From positions 1 to 64,000 of the forward strand of contig CAWIQE010000006.1 of assembly GCA_963838155.1 (NCBI GenBank): a stretch of DNA of 64,000 nt, given 5' to 3'. Position numbers and translations under genes: made by a program. Under the pieces are notes generated by a model. That model ran no database searches. It was not told the DNA's origin and worked only from the letters and a program-made list of their open reading frames with translations. This DNA is from Pararhizobium_B sp963838155. Lineage in GTDB: Bacteria; Pseudomonadota; Alphaproteobacteria; Rhizobiales; Rhizobiaceae. Positions within the stretch are counted from its first letter, which is position 1, and each line of letters opens with the position of its first letter. Positions 52,841-61,182 of this stretch are shown here, piece after piece.

Positions 52841-53842
52841 ATGCTTAGGAAAGACTTGATCCGGTTCGCGGGAGCGGTCGGGGTTTCAGTGCTCGTTGCG
52901 CTTCCCATCGCCGGCGCCGCCCGTGCGGACGACATCGTCGTCAGCAACTACGGCGTCGCCGCGAACGGCATGCCGTTCGCCATCGCCAAGGAAAAGGGAT
53001 TTTTCAAGAAGGAAGGTGCGGACGTCTCGCGCATCCTTTCGTCGGCCGGCGGTGGAACGACGCTGCGCAACATGTTGGCCGGCAGCGCGCCCTACGCCGA
53101 AGTCAGCCCGAATGCCGTCATCGCGGCAATCCAGCACGGGGCCGACATCAAGATCATCAGCGACAACGTGCTGACGGTCGCCGAATTCACATGGGCTGTC
53201 AAACCGGACTCGCCCATCAAGTCCGTGAAAGACCTCAAGGGCAAGAAGATCGCATACACCAATCCGCGATCCACCAGCCAGGCGCTCGCGACCCTCGTGC
53301 TGCAGACCGCCGGCCTCGATACGAAGGACGCGACGCTGGTGAAGACCGGCGGCTTCGGAAACGGCATAGCCGCACTCGACAGCGGGCTGGTCGATTGCGC
53401 TCCCATACCGGAGCCGCTCTGGTCTAAGTACCGCTCCAAGTACCGCGAGATCGCCAAGGCCACAAAGATACTCAAGCCGATCACCAACGTCGTCGGCGTG
53501 GCGTCGATGTCTCAGGCCAAGAGCAAGGGCAAGTTCATACGCGCCGTGATCAGGGCGCGCATCGATGCGGTGAAGTTCATGGAGGCCCATCCGGACGAGG
53601 CCGGCGACATCGTGGCGAAGGAATACAATCTCGACCAGAAGGTGGCTCGCGAAGCCGTGACCAACCTTGTCAAGAGCCGCACCGACGGGCTGCCCTACTG
53701 GTCGACCGGACAGATCTACATCGACGGCTTGAAACGGGCCATCAAGGTGCAGAAGATGGTCGGCGCGATATCCGGAAACGTCGATGCGAAAAGCATGATC
53801 GATACCGAGTTCCTGCCGAAGAACCTCCAGGCCATCAAATGA
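52841..53842 (+). CDS. ABC transporter substrate-binding protein (SsuA/TauA/NMT1 type)
   Basis: A 333-residue periplasmic binding protein with a signal peptide (MLRKDLIRFAGAVGVSVLVA, cleaved near ARADD). The NMT1/SsuA fold is shown by YGVAANGMPFAIAKEKGFFK, the turn GGGTTLRNMLAGSAPYAEVS, DLKGKKIAYTNPRSTSQALA and GLVDCAPIPEPLWSKY. AGAGGAGGAGACG precedes the ATG. It delivers the ligand to the two permeases and ATPase encoded next; the context suggests a dicarboxylate or a precursor. Four-base overlap with the ATPase gene. Confidence 0.9.
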   Translation: MLRKDLIRFAGAVGVSVLVALPIAGAARADDIVVSNYGVAANGMPFAIAKEKGFFKKEGADVSRILSSAGGGTTLRNMLAGSAPYAEVSPNAVIAAIQHGADIKIISDNVLTVAEFTWAVKPDSPIKSVKDLKGKKIAYTNPRSTSQALATLVLQTAGLDTKDATLVKTGGFGNGIAALDSGLVDCAPIPEPLWSKYRSKYREIAKATKILKPITNVVGVASMSQAKSKGKFIRAVIRARIDAVKFMEAHPDEAGDIVAKEYNLDQKVAREAVTNLVKSRTDGLPYWSTGQIYIDGLKRAIKVQKMVGAISGNVDAKSMIDTEFLPKNLQAIK

Positions 53843-54679
53843 ATCTGGCCGCCCCTTCGGCCGTGCCGGTTTCCCTGCGCAAGGTCACCAAGACGTTTCC
53901 CCGGTCCGGACGGGCCGGGGATCCGGTCCATGCGCTTGGGCCGGTCGATCTCGACCTGCGCAGGGGAGAATTCTTCGCCGTCGTGGGGCCCTCGGGATGC
54001 GGCAAATCCACGCTGCTCGAGGTCATTGCCGGCCTTTCGGCGCCGACCCAGGGAGAGGTCATGTTCGAGGGGCGGCCGACGTCCGGGGAGATCCCGGACG
54101 GCGTCGGCGTGGTGTTCCAGGAGGACGCCTCCTTTCCCTGGCTCTCGGTCGCGGACAACATCGCCTTCGGGCTGCAGCGCCTGAAGATCTCGAAGGACGA
54201 ACGCGCGGCACGGGTATCCGGCGCGCTCGCGATGATGGGGCTGGAGTTCCTTCGCAGAAAGCTTTCCGGCGCAGTTGTCGGGCGGCATGCGCCAGAGGGT
54301 GTGCATCGCGCGGACCCTGGTGACGCAGCCGAGCCTCATCCTGCTGGACGAACCCTTCGCGGCCCTCGACCAGCAGACGCGTCTCCTGATGGGCGACGAG
54401 GTCCTCGACCTCTGGCGCAACACGGGCGCTACGATCTTCCTGATTACCCATGCCCTCGACGAGGCAACGATGCTCGCCGACCGCATCGCGGTGATGTCGG
54501 CCCGTCCGGGAAAGCTGATCGACGTCGTCGAGACGAACTGGTCCCGCGACCGCGACAGCCGCGTCTTTAACGATCCGCGGTTCGGCGGCATAACCGCCCG
54601 GTTGTGGTCCTCCCTGCGCGAGGAGTCGCTCAAGGCAATGGGAGGCGGGCGGCCGAGGGGTGGGGAGAGCGGCCGATGA
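53839..54679 (+). pseudogene. ABC transporter ATPase (SsuB/TauB type), one frameshift
   Basis: A full ABC ATPase but for one extra base in the AAA run at 54258-54260. The first frame gives Walker A (VVGPSGCGKSTLLEV), the Q-loop (VVFQEDASFPWL) and ends at LEFLRRK; the next frame gives the signature LSGGMRQRV, Walker B (LILLDEPFAALD) and the His switch (FLITHALDEAT). Removing one base gives about 279 residues, normal for this family. If real, the importer lacks a working motor; since permeases and binding protein are intact, a sequence error is likely. ATGA overlap with the first permease gene. Confidence 0.9.
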
Positions 54680-55428
54680 AACGGGCAACGCTCTGGAGGC
54701 TGGCCCTTGTCGTGGCCTTCGTCGCGGTCATGGAAATCCTCTGTTTAACCGGCGTCATCGACGCGATCACGATGCAGCCGCCGCACCGCATGGTCGTCGA
54801 CCTCTACGAGATGCTGGTTTCGGGATCTCTCGACAAGGCGATCGCGAAGACGCTGATGAATTCGTTCTTCTCGTTCCTGCTCGCGACGTCCCTCGGCGTC
54901 ACCGCCGCCGCGATCATCCATCGCTTCAAGAACGCCCACGAAGCGCTCGAGCCGTTCTTCGCAACCTATTACGCCGTCCCGATCTTTGCCTTCTATCCCC
55001 TGTTGATCATCCTCTTCGGCCTCGGAGACATCCCGGAGATCTTCATCGGCACGATGCTGGGCGTCGTCGGCGTCATCGTCAACACGCTCAACGGTCTCGA
55101 CCGCGTTCCGCGGGTCCTGATGAAGACGGCACGGATCAACAAACTCGGGCCGTTCCAGACGGCCTGGAAAATAACGTTGCCCTATGCCGGACCCTATATC
55201 CTGTCCGGCGCGCGGCTCGCCGTCGCCTACGCGCTGATCGGCGTCGTCGGCGCCGAATTCATCATGTCTTCCAGTGGGATGGGCTACGAGATCAGTTACG
55301 CCTACAACAATTTCGACAACAAGACGATGTATCCGCTCATCCTTCTCATCCTCGTTGCCTCGGGGTTTCTCAACTCGCTTCTGGAGAGATGGGAGAAGTC
55401 GTTGATGGCCCGCAGGGGGCTCGCATGA
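54676..55428 (+). CDS. ABC transporter permease (SsuC type), first subunit
   Basis: A 250-residue membrane protein with about six segments. The EAA-type cytoplasmic loop is MKTARINKLGPFQTAWKITLPYAGP. The FYPLLIILFGLGDIPEIF segment is typical of the nitrate/taurine/sulfonate group. It overlaps the ATPase gene and the second permease gene by four bases each, so the complex is probably a heterodimer of two permeases, unlike the usual SsuC homodimer. Confidence 0.9.
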   Translation: MKRATLWRLALVVAFVAVMEILCLTGVIDAITMQPPHRMVVDLYEMLVSGSLDKAIAKTLMNSFFSFLLATSLGVTAAAIIHRFKNAHEALEPFFATYYAVPIFAFYPLLIILFGLGDIPEIFIGTMLGVVGVIVNTLNGLDRVPRVLMKTARINKLGPFQTAWKITLPYAGPYILSGARLAVAYALIGVVGAEFIMSSSGMGYEISYAYNNFDNKTMYPLILLILVASGFLNSLLERWEKSLMARRGLA

Positions 55429-56171
55429 GCATCGTCAGCCGCCGCACCCTGAATTCGATCGTCGTCATCGCCGGGCTCCTGGCCGCATGGGAATTGCTCT
55501 ATCTCGCGGTCGGCGAAATCGCCATGCGATCGCCCATCGAGACCTTCGTCTTCACGGCGAAGCTGGTGAGCTCGGGGATGTTCTGGCCGAACCTGGAAGA
55601 GACGGCCAAGGCGTTTGCCTTCGCGCTCGCGCTCTCGGTGGCGATCGGACTGGCGATCGGTTTCCTGCTCGGACTGAACAGTTTTCTCGAGGATGTTTTC
55701 GAGCCGATGCTCGTGACAGCTTATTCGGTTCCCAAGATCACACTCTATCCAATCGTCCTCCTGGTCTTCGGCCTCGGCCTGCCCGCGAAAATCGCCTTCG
55801 GCGCCATCCACGGCTTCATCCCGATTTCGCTCTTCACGATCCACGCCGTCAGGAACGTGAGGCCGGTACTCGTCAAGACCGGCCGCGTGATGAAGCTTCC
55901 CCCCCACGAAGTGGCAAGGAGAATCCTGCTTCCCTCCGCGATGCCGGAGATCTTCTCCGGGATCCGCATCGGCTTTTCCCTAACGCTTCTCGGCACCCTA
56001 CTCGGAGAGATGTTCGCTTCCCAGCGCGGGCTAGGCTTCCTCCTGATGAACGCGATCGGGCTGCACAACATCGACCTGATCATGGCGCTCACGCTGCTCC
56101 TCACCGTCTTCGCCGGACTCGTCAGCATGTTGCTCCTGCACTTCAATCGACGCTTCAGCGGCGACATCTGA
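55425..56171 (+). CDS. ABC transporter permease (SsuC type), second subunit
   Basis: A 248-residue permease related to the previous one. The EAA-like loop is VMKLPPHEVARRILLPSAMPEIF; other family segments are ITLYPIVLLVFGLGLPAK, GFSLTLLGTLLGEMFASQRG and LGFLLMNAIGLHN. The ATG at 55425 overlaps the stop of the first permease. It is the last gene of the operon; decayed peroxiredoxin sequence follows. Confidence 0.9.
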   Translation: MSIVSRRTLNSIVVIAGLLAAWELLYLAVGEIAMRSPIETFVFTAKLVSSGMFWPNLEETAKAFAFALALSVAIGLAIGFLLGLNSFLEDVFEPMLVTAYSVPKITLYPIVLLVFGLGLPAKIAFGAIHGFIPISLFTIHAVRNVRPVLVKTGRVMKLPPHEVARRILLPSAMPEIFSGIRIGFSLTLLGTLLGEMFASQRGLGFLLMNAIGLHNIDLIMALTLLLTVFAGLVSMLLLHFNRRFSGDI

Positions 56172-56439
56172 CATCCGCGCCGGCGGCGAGCGAGTTGAGC
56201 GCTTGCGCCATGCCGCGATAGCTGGCGATGCCGACGCGCTGCAGGCCCTCGATCACGGGGACCAGCGTTGCGGCAAAGCGATCCGCTTCGGCAATAGAGA
56301 CAGCCCGGCCGCGCGAAGCCGCCTCTGCTGGATTGGACGGGTTGCCAGGCTGGCGACTTTTGCCTTGCGCTGGGCGAGGGCAACTCGGTTCCCTCGGCGA
56401 GGCGAGGGCGCCTGTCGAGGGAGTCCGATCCCTTGCCGG

Positions 56440-56847
56440 TCTCGACCTCGACGAACTCGGCGATCAGCTCGAAGTCCTCCGCCTACTCGCAGGAAGACGC
56501 GAGGAATTCGCGCAAGCGGGGATCCGTGTGCATGTCGCATCGATGGATTCGCGCGACAGGGCGGAGCGTCAGAAAGAGGAATGGGCGATCGACGGTTTGC
56601 CGATCGGTTGCGGACTCGACGAAGACACCGCACGCGATTGGGGGCTGTTTATTTCGAACAGGAAGAAAGCGGCGGAGCCCGATCGGTTTGCCGAGCCTGG
56701 GGCCGCCGTGATCGATCCGGGCGGTCGGCTCTACGCGATCTACCTGCAGAGCGTGCCATTCCGCCCGACCGTCGCTGGACGACCTCCATAGCGGTCTGAG
56801 CTTCGTGATCGAGAACAACTATCCGATCCGCGGCAAGGCCGCGGCTC
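56440..56847 (+). pseudogene. Peroxiredoxin-like (AhpC/TSA) remnant without its catalytic half
   Basis: The segment reads IRVHVASMDSRDRAERQKEE, WAIDGLPIGCGLDEDTARDW, PGAAVIDPGGRLYAIYLQSV and, after a frameshift near 56765, DDLHSGLSFVIENNYPIRG. This is the second half of an AhpC/TSA-type peroxiredoxin (about 185 residues when complete). The part with the peroxidatic Cys (CPYC-like) is not found upstream in any frame. Inactive. Confidence 0.75.
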
Positions 56848-57035
56848 GAGGACTTGCGGTAGGAACGACCATACCTGCAAGGGGAGAGGGCATCAGCGCG
56901 GAAGGGCCGGACGTCACGAGCGCACGGGCGTCGGCCGTCGCCGCCGGCAATCGCCCAGTCGAAAGACGGGGACAGATCGGCCAGATCCATGCCTTCGCAA
57001 CATCCGCTGGCGGCGCCCCTGGCAACCCGCTTTTC

Positions 57036-57061
57036 GCGGGGCTCTCCGGAGAGGGCCCCGC
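57036..57061 (-). terminator. Strong hairpin after the minus-strand ABC operon
   Basis: GCGGGG, then CTCTCCGGAGAG, then GGCCCCGC forms a long GC-rich stem-loop 14 bases beyond the stop of the binding-protein gene (57075), the last gene of the minus-strand operon. No T-run follows on that strand, so it may act as an mRNA 3' end stabiliser or a weak terminator. Confidence 0.5.
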
Positions 57062-57074
57062 ATTGCAGTAAGGG

Positions 57075-58118
57075 TTACTTCTTGACGTTGGTCCAGATCT
57101 GGTTGGTGATCTTGACGACGTCGGGCGGGCACGGCGGAACGAATTCCGGCTTCGGCGAGCCCTTTGGCGGATTGATTTCCGGCGCCGTCGCGAACGCCTT
57201 GGGCAGATATTGCAGGCTGCCCTCGATGCCGTTGCTGTAGCCGGCGAATTCCGAGATCAGCGCCGCGTTCTTCGGGTCCATGACGAAATTCTGGAAGAGC
57301 TTGGCGTTCTCCATGTCGGGGGCATTCTTCAACACCGCGACGTTGTCCATCCAGCCCTCGATCCCTTCCTTCGGGTAGGCGAACTTGATGGTCGGGACCT
57401 TCTTGCGCATGCGGTAGGCGGCGCCGTTGTAGGCCTCCGAGGCCTGGACGTCTCCGGCCGTCATCTTGGCGATGGTGCTGTAGCTGAAGGTCTTCCATGC
57501 AGGCTTGGCCTTCACCAGGAGATCGTTGACCTTCTTCAGGTCGGCGCGGCTCGGTGCGCTGTCGCTCGTACAGCGCGGGATGCCAAGATAGCGCTCCGCG
57601 GCAGCGACGACGACGGTGGCGTCGTCGAGCATGTTGATCTTGCCAACCAGTTCCTTGGGAGGATCGAACAGGACCGAATAGCTGCTAAGATCGCCGTTGT
57701 ACACGGCGGTGTTGACCGCGAAGGACGTCGTGCCGAGCTGCCATGGCACGGTGTAGTGCCGGCCCTTGTCCCAGTAGATGTCGACGTAATCGGGCTTCAC
57801 GTTCTTGAAATTCGACATCCCGTTCGGTTCGGTCTTCTCCAGCAAACCTTCGCCGATCATGATCTTCACGGCATAGTCGGAGGGGACTACGATATCGTAG
57901 CCGCTGTTTCCGGCGCGGACCTTCGACATCATCGTCGCGTTGGAATCGTAGGCGTCTATCGTGACCTTGACGTCGTACTGCTTGGAAAATTTGTCGATCA
58001 GCTTGGGGTTCGTGTAGTTGCCCCAGTTGTAGATGTGCAGTTCTCCTGCGGCGAATGCCTGTCCGCTGGCGCATAGGAGTGCGGCAACAGAGGTTGCGAG
58101 CATCAGTCGATTGAGCAT
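57075..58118 (-). CDS. ABC transporter substrate-binding protein (polyamine/PotD-PotF type)
   Basis: A 347-residue periplasmic binding protein with a signal peptide (MLNRLMLATSVAALLCASGQ, cleaved near AFAAG). The spermidine/putrescine-type start LHIYNWGNYTNPKLIDKF, the YDIVVPSDYAVKIMI segment and NTAVYNGDLSSYSVLFDP are typical of the PotD/PotF family. AGAGGAGAACCGG before the ATG (58118) is a strong ribosome site. It is the last of four genes (ATPase, two permeases, binding protein). The ligand may be a polyamine, opine or other cationic amine. Confidence 0.9.
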   Translation of the reverse strand: MLNRLMLATSVAALLCASGQAFAAGELHIYNWGNYTNPKLIDKFSKQYDVKVTIDAYDSNATMMSKVRAGNSGYDIVVPSDYAVKIMIGEGLLEKTEPNGMSNFKNVKPDYVDIYWDKGRHYTVPWQLGTTSFAVNTAVYNGDLSSYSVLFDPPKELVGKINMLDDATVVVAAAERYLGIPRCTSDSAPSRADLKKVNDLLVKAKPAWKTFSYSTIAKMTAGDVQASEAYNGAAYRMRKKVPTIKFAYPKEGIEGWMDNVAVLKNAPDMENAKLFQNFVMDPKNAALISEFAGYSNGIEGSLQYLPKAFATAPEINPPKGSPKPEFVPPCPPDVVKITNQIWTNVKK

Positions 58119-58150
58119 TTCCGGTTCTCCTCTCTCGGTTTGACGCCTTG

Positions 58151-58963
58151 TCATCGGCGCTTTCGGGCAATCAGGAAGGACATGGTGACGAAGGCGATCG
58201 AGATGAGCAGCAGGATCGTCGACGTCGCGTTGATTTCCGGCGTCATGGGCTTGCGGGTCTGGTTCCAGATGTAGAGCGGCAGCGTCGTCTGGCCCGGGCC
58301 GGCGACGAGCTGCGTGATCGTGAAGTCGTCGAAGGAGACGATGAAGGCGAGCGCCATGCCCGAAAAGATTCCCGGGAGGAGAAGGGGCAGGGTCACCCTG
58401 AAGAAGGCGCGGACCGGCGTTGCGTAGAGATCGGCGGCCGCGGTCTCCAGCGTCAGGTCGAGATCCTGGAGCCGTGCGCGGATGGGAAGGAACGCGAACG
58501 GGATGCAGAATACGGTGTGGGCGACGATCAGGTTGCCGATGCCCAGATTGAGGCCGATCGTCCCGGCCAGCAGCGCGAAGAACGACAGCGTAGCGACGGC
58601 GGTGACGATCTCGGGCACCATCAGCGGCAGGTTGAGCACCATGAAGGCCGCCGTCATGCCGCGCCACGGCCGGACGCGGGTCATGCCGAGCGCCGCCAGC
58701 GTCGAAGCCGTCGTGGAAATCAGCATGGCGCTGACGGCGATGATCATGGTGTTGCGGGCGGCGTCGTGAAGCCCCTGGTTCGCAAGGGCCACGCCATACC
58801 ATTTCAGGCTGAAGCCCTCCCAGTGCGAAACGATGTCGCCGCCGTTCAGCGAGAACGCCATGAGCACGGTGATCGGGAGATAGAGCGCCACGAGGCAGAC
58901 GACCGCCATGGTGCGGAATCCGGGCTGCTCCCTCGCGTCGGATCGAACTGCCCGCCTACCCAC
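58151..58963 (-). CDS. ABC transporter permease (PotC type)
   Basis: A 270-residue permease with about six membrane segments. It has the PotC-type start (LVALYLPITVLMAFSLNGGD) and the EAA loop DLYATPVRAFFRVTLPLLLPGIF followed by GMALAFIVSFDDFTIT. The start was set at GTG 58963, which overlaps the stop of the PotB-type gene; a longer frame to 59017 lies inside that gene. It pairs with the PotB-type permease. Confidence 0.88.
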   Translation of the reverse strand: MGRRAVRSDAREQPGFRTMAVVCLVALYLPITVLMAFSLNGGDIVSHWEGFSLKWYGVALANQGLHDAARNTMIIAVSAMLISTTASTLAALGMTRVRPWRGMTAAFMVLNLPLMVPEIVTAVATLSFFALLAGTIGLNLGIGNLIVAHTVFCIPFAFLPIRARLQDLDLTLETAAADLYATPVRAFFRVTLPLLLPGIFSGMALAFIVSFDDFTITQLVAGPGQTTLPLYIWNQTRKPMTPEINATSTILLLISIAFVTMSFLIARKRR

Positions 58964-59876
58964 GGCGCAAGTCCTCCGACGTGTTGCGCACGTAGACGTA
59001 GAGCGCGACGAGGACAACGGCCATCAGGATCAGCGCCTGGGCGGAGCCGAGCGGCCAGTTGCGGCCTTCGCCGAACTGCTGGGCTATCAGGTCTCCGATC
59101 ATCATGTGCTTGCCGCCGCCGAGGATGATCGGCGTGACGTAGGCTCCGAGCGCGGGGATGAAAACCAGCAGCGAGCCTGCCACTATGCCCGGCATCGACA
59201 GCGGAACGACGATCCGCCAGAGGATTTGCCGGCGGGTGGCATAGAGATCGTACCCGGCCTCGACGAGCCGGAAGTCGAGCTTCTCGAGGCTGGAATAGAG
59301 CGGCAGAACCATGAAGGGCAGGAAGGAATAGAGCAGTCCGAGCACGATGGAGAAATTCGTGTAGAGCATCGGGATCGGGTGGTCGATCAGGTGCAGCCCC
59401 AACAGGACGTCGTTGACGAGGCCGTTGTCCCGGATGATGAACATGATCGAGATGTTGCGTACCAGGAGGTTCGACCAGAACGGGATGGTGATCAGCAGCA
59501 CCCACAGGTTCCGTTGCCCCGGCGGTCTCGTCGCCATGAAGTAGGCCGTCGGATAGCCGAAAAGCAGGCAGATCGCGGTGGTCACCAAGGCGAAGAGGAA
59601 CGACCGGAGATAGATCAGCAGGTAATCCGGCGAGAACTGAAGCGTTCCGTCGAAAATGTCGCGCTGGAATAGGAAGCTGACATAGGCCTCGGGCGAGGGT
59701 TTCCACACGACGCCGCCATAGGCGCCGGCCTCGAGAAACGAGTAGATCAGGATCAGGCCGAGCGGAAGAACGCCGCAGACGGTGATGATCGCAAGGGCCG
59801 GCATCGCCAGACGTCGGTTGCTGCGCGCGACGGTCTTCTCGGCTTCGACCTCGATTTTCGGCGGACGCTGTTCCAT
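58956..59876 (-). CDS. ABC transporter permease (PotB type)
   Basis: A 306-residue permease with six membrane segments: PALAIITVCGVLPLGLIL at the N-terminus, the FDGTLQFSPDYLLIYLRSF segment, LLITIPFWSNLLVRNISI, and the EAA loop DLYATRRQILWRIVVPLSMPGIV. The ATG at 59876 was chosen; a TTG 12 bases upstream is possible and lies at the ATPase stop. It overlaps the PotC-type gene by eight bases. Confidence 0.9.
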   Translation of the reverse strand: MEQRPPKIEVEAEKTVARSNRRLAMPALAIITVCGVLPLGLILIYSFLEAGAYGGVVWKPSPEAYVSFLFQRDIFDGTLQFSPDYLLIYLRSFLFALVTTAICLLFGYPTAYFMATRPPGQRNLWVLLITIPFWSNLLVRNISIMFIIRDNGLVNDVLLGLHLIDHPIPMLYTNFSIVLGLLYSFLPFMVLPLYSSLEKLDFRLVEAGYDLYATRRQILWRIVVPLSMPGIVAGSLLVFIPALGAYVTPIILGGGKHMMIGDLIAQQFGEGRNWPLGSAQALILMAVVLVALYVYVRNTSEDLRRG

Positions 59877-59884
59877 GTCGGCCC

Positions 59885-61027
59885 TCAATCCCTGAGAACG
59901 CGTGCCGCGTCGGCGCCGAAGCGAACGCCGACCCGCGAACCGGTCTCGAAGGCGACGGCCGAAGGGCTGTTCTGCCGGCGGACCATGAATTCTCCGCCTT
60001 GATCGAGCGTCAGATGATAGTGCGTGTCCGTGCCGAAATAGACGATGTGGGAGACCGTCCCCGTGAGCGTCGCATCCGCAGAACGGGCGACGATTTCGGC
60101 GTGCTCCGGCCGGATGACGACCGTCACGGCGCCGGAGGGTCGCAGTTCCCCGGGCAGGCCCGCACGCACCGTCTGGCCGGTCGAGAGCAGGATATCGGCC
60201 GACGCGCCGTGCAACGAGACGACGCTGCCGGCGAGGAAGTTGGTCTCGCCGATGAAGTCGGCGACGAAGCGCTCGGAGGGCCGGTCGTAGATTTCGCGGG
60301 CAGAACCGATCTGGAGCACGTTGCCGTCGGACATGACCGCGATGCGGTCGGACATTGTCAGAGCTTCCTCCTGATCGTGCGTGACGAAGATGAAGGTGAT
60401 GCCGGTTTCGTGCTGCAGCCGCTTCAGTTCGATCTGCATGTCCTTGCGCAGCTTGTAGTCGAGCGCCGAAAGCGGCTCGTCGAGCAACAGCACCTTGGGC
60501 TGCGGGGCGAGGGCACGGGCCAGCGCCACGCGCTGTTGCTGGCCGCCCGATATCTGCGTGATGCGCCTGTCCTTCAGCGCTTCCATGCGCACCAGCGCCA
60601 GCATCTCATCGACGCGCCCTTTGATGGCAGCCTTCTTCCAACCCAGCATCTCGAGCCCGAATGCGATGTTCTGGCCGACCGACATGTGCGGGAACAGCGC
60701 ATAGCTTTGGAAGACCGTGTTGATCGGGCGCCGATAGGGCGGAAGCTCGGCGATGTTCTCGCCGTGAAGCCGGAGCTCGCCTTCGCTGGGATAGTCGAAC
60801 CCGGCGATGAGGCGCAGGAGAGTCGTCTTGCCGCAGCCCGATGGCCCGAGAAGCGTGAAGAATTCGTTCTCGCGGACGCTGACGGTCACCCCGTTCAGTG
60901 CGACGACGCGGTTATCGCCTTCGCCGAAAAACTTGCTGACGTCACGGACCTCGATGGCAGGTCCGGCTTCCCGCTGATCCGGCACGTGAACCGTTCTCCC
61001 GTCCCCGCTTGAGCGGGTGTTTCTCAT
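59885..61027 (-). CDS. ABC transporter ATPase (PotA type)
   Basis: A 380-residue ATPase with Walker A (LLGPSGCGKTTLLRL), Q-loop (NTVFQSYALFPHMSVGQN), signature (QISGGQQQRVALARAL), Walker B (KVLLLDEPLSALD) and His switch (IFVTHDQEEALTMSD), then a C-terminal regulatory TOBE domain (VVIRPEHAEIV). It is typical of polyamine-type importers and fully intact. Start at ATG 61027; TTG 61048 is also in frame. First gene of the minus-strand operon, divergent from the serine hydrolase gene. Confidence 0.92.
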   Translation of the reverse strand: MRNTRSSGDGRTVHVPDQREAGPAIEVRDVSKFFGEGDNRVVALNGVTVSVRENEFFTLLGPSGCGKTTLLRLIAGFDYPSEGELRLHGENIAELPPYRRPINTVFQSYALFPHMSVGQNIAFGLEMLGWKKAAIKGRVDEMLALVRMEALKDRRITQISGGQQQRVALARALAPQPKVLLLDEPLSALDYKLRKDMQIELKRLQHETGITFIFVTHDQEEALTMSDRIAVMSDGNVLQIGSAREIYDRPSERFVADFIGETNFLAGSVVSLHGASADILLSTGQTVRAGLPGELRPSGAVTVVIRPEHAEIVARSADATLTGTVSHIVYFGTDTHYHLTLDQGGEFMVRRQNSPSAVAFETGSRVGVRFGADAARVLRD

Positions 61028-61182
61028 CTTGAACTGATACCAGCACAACGACCGGCAGATGGCAACGACGGGCGGCCAATTCGGTGGACCGGGCAGAATG
61101 TCCCGGGCCCCGAACCGCCCGAGGCCTTGTCCACCCGTATCGTCGGCGGATAGGCTTGCATCGTTGAAAGAAAGATCTTGGC

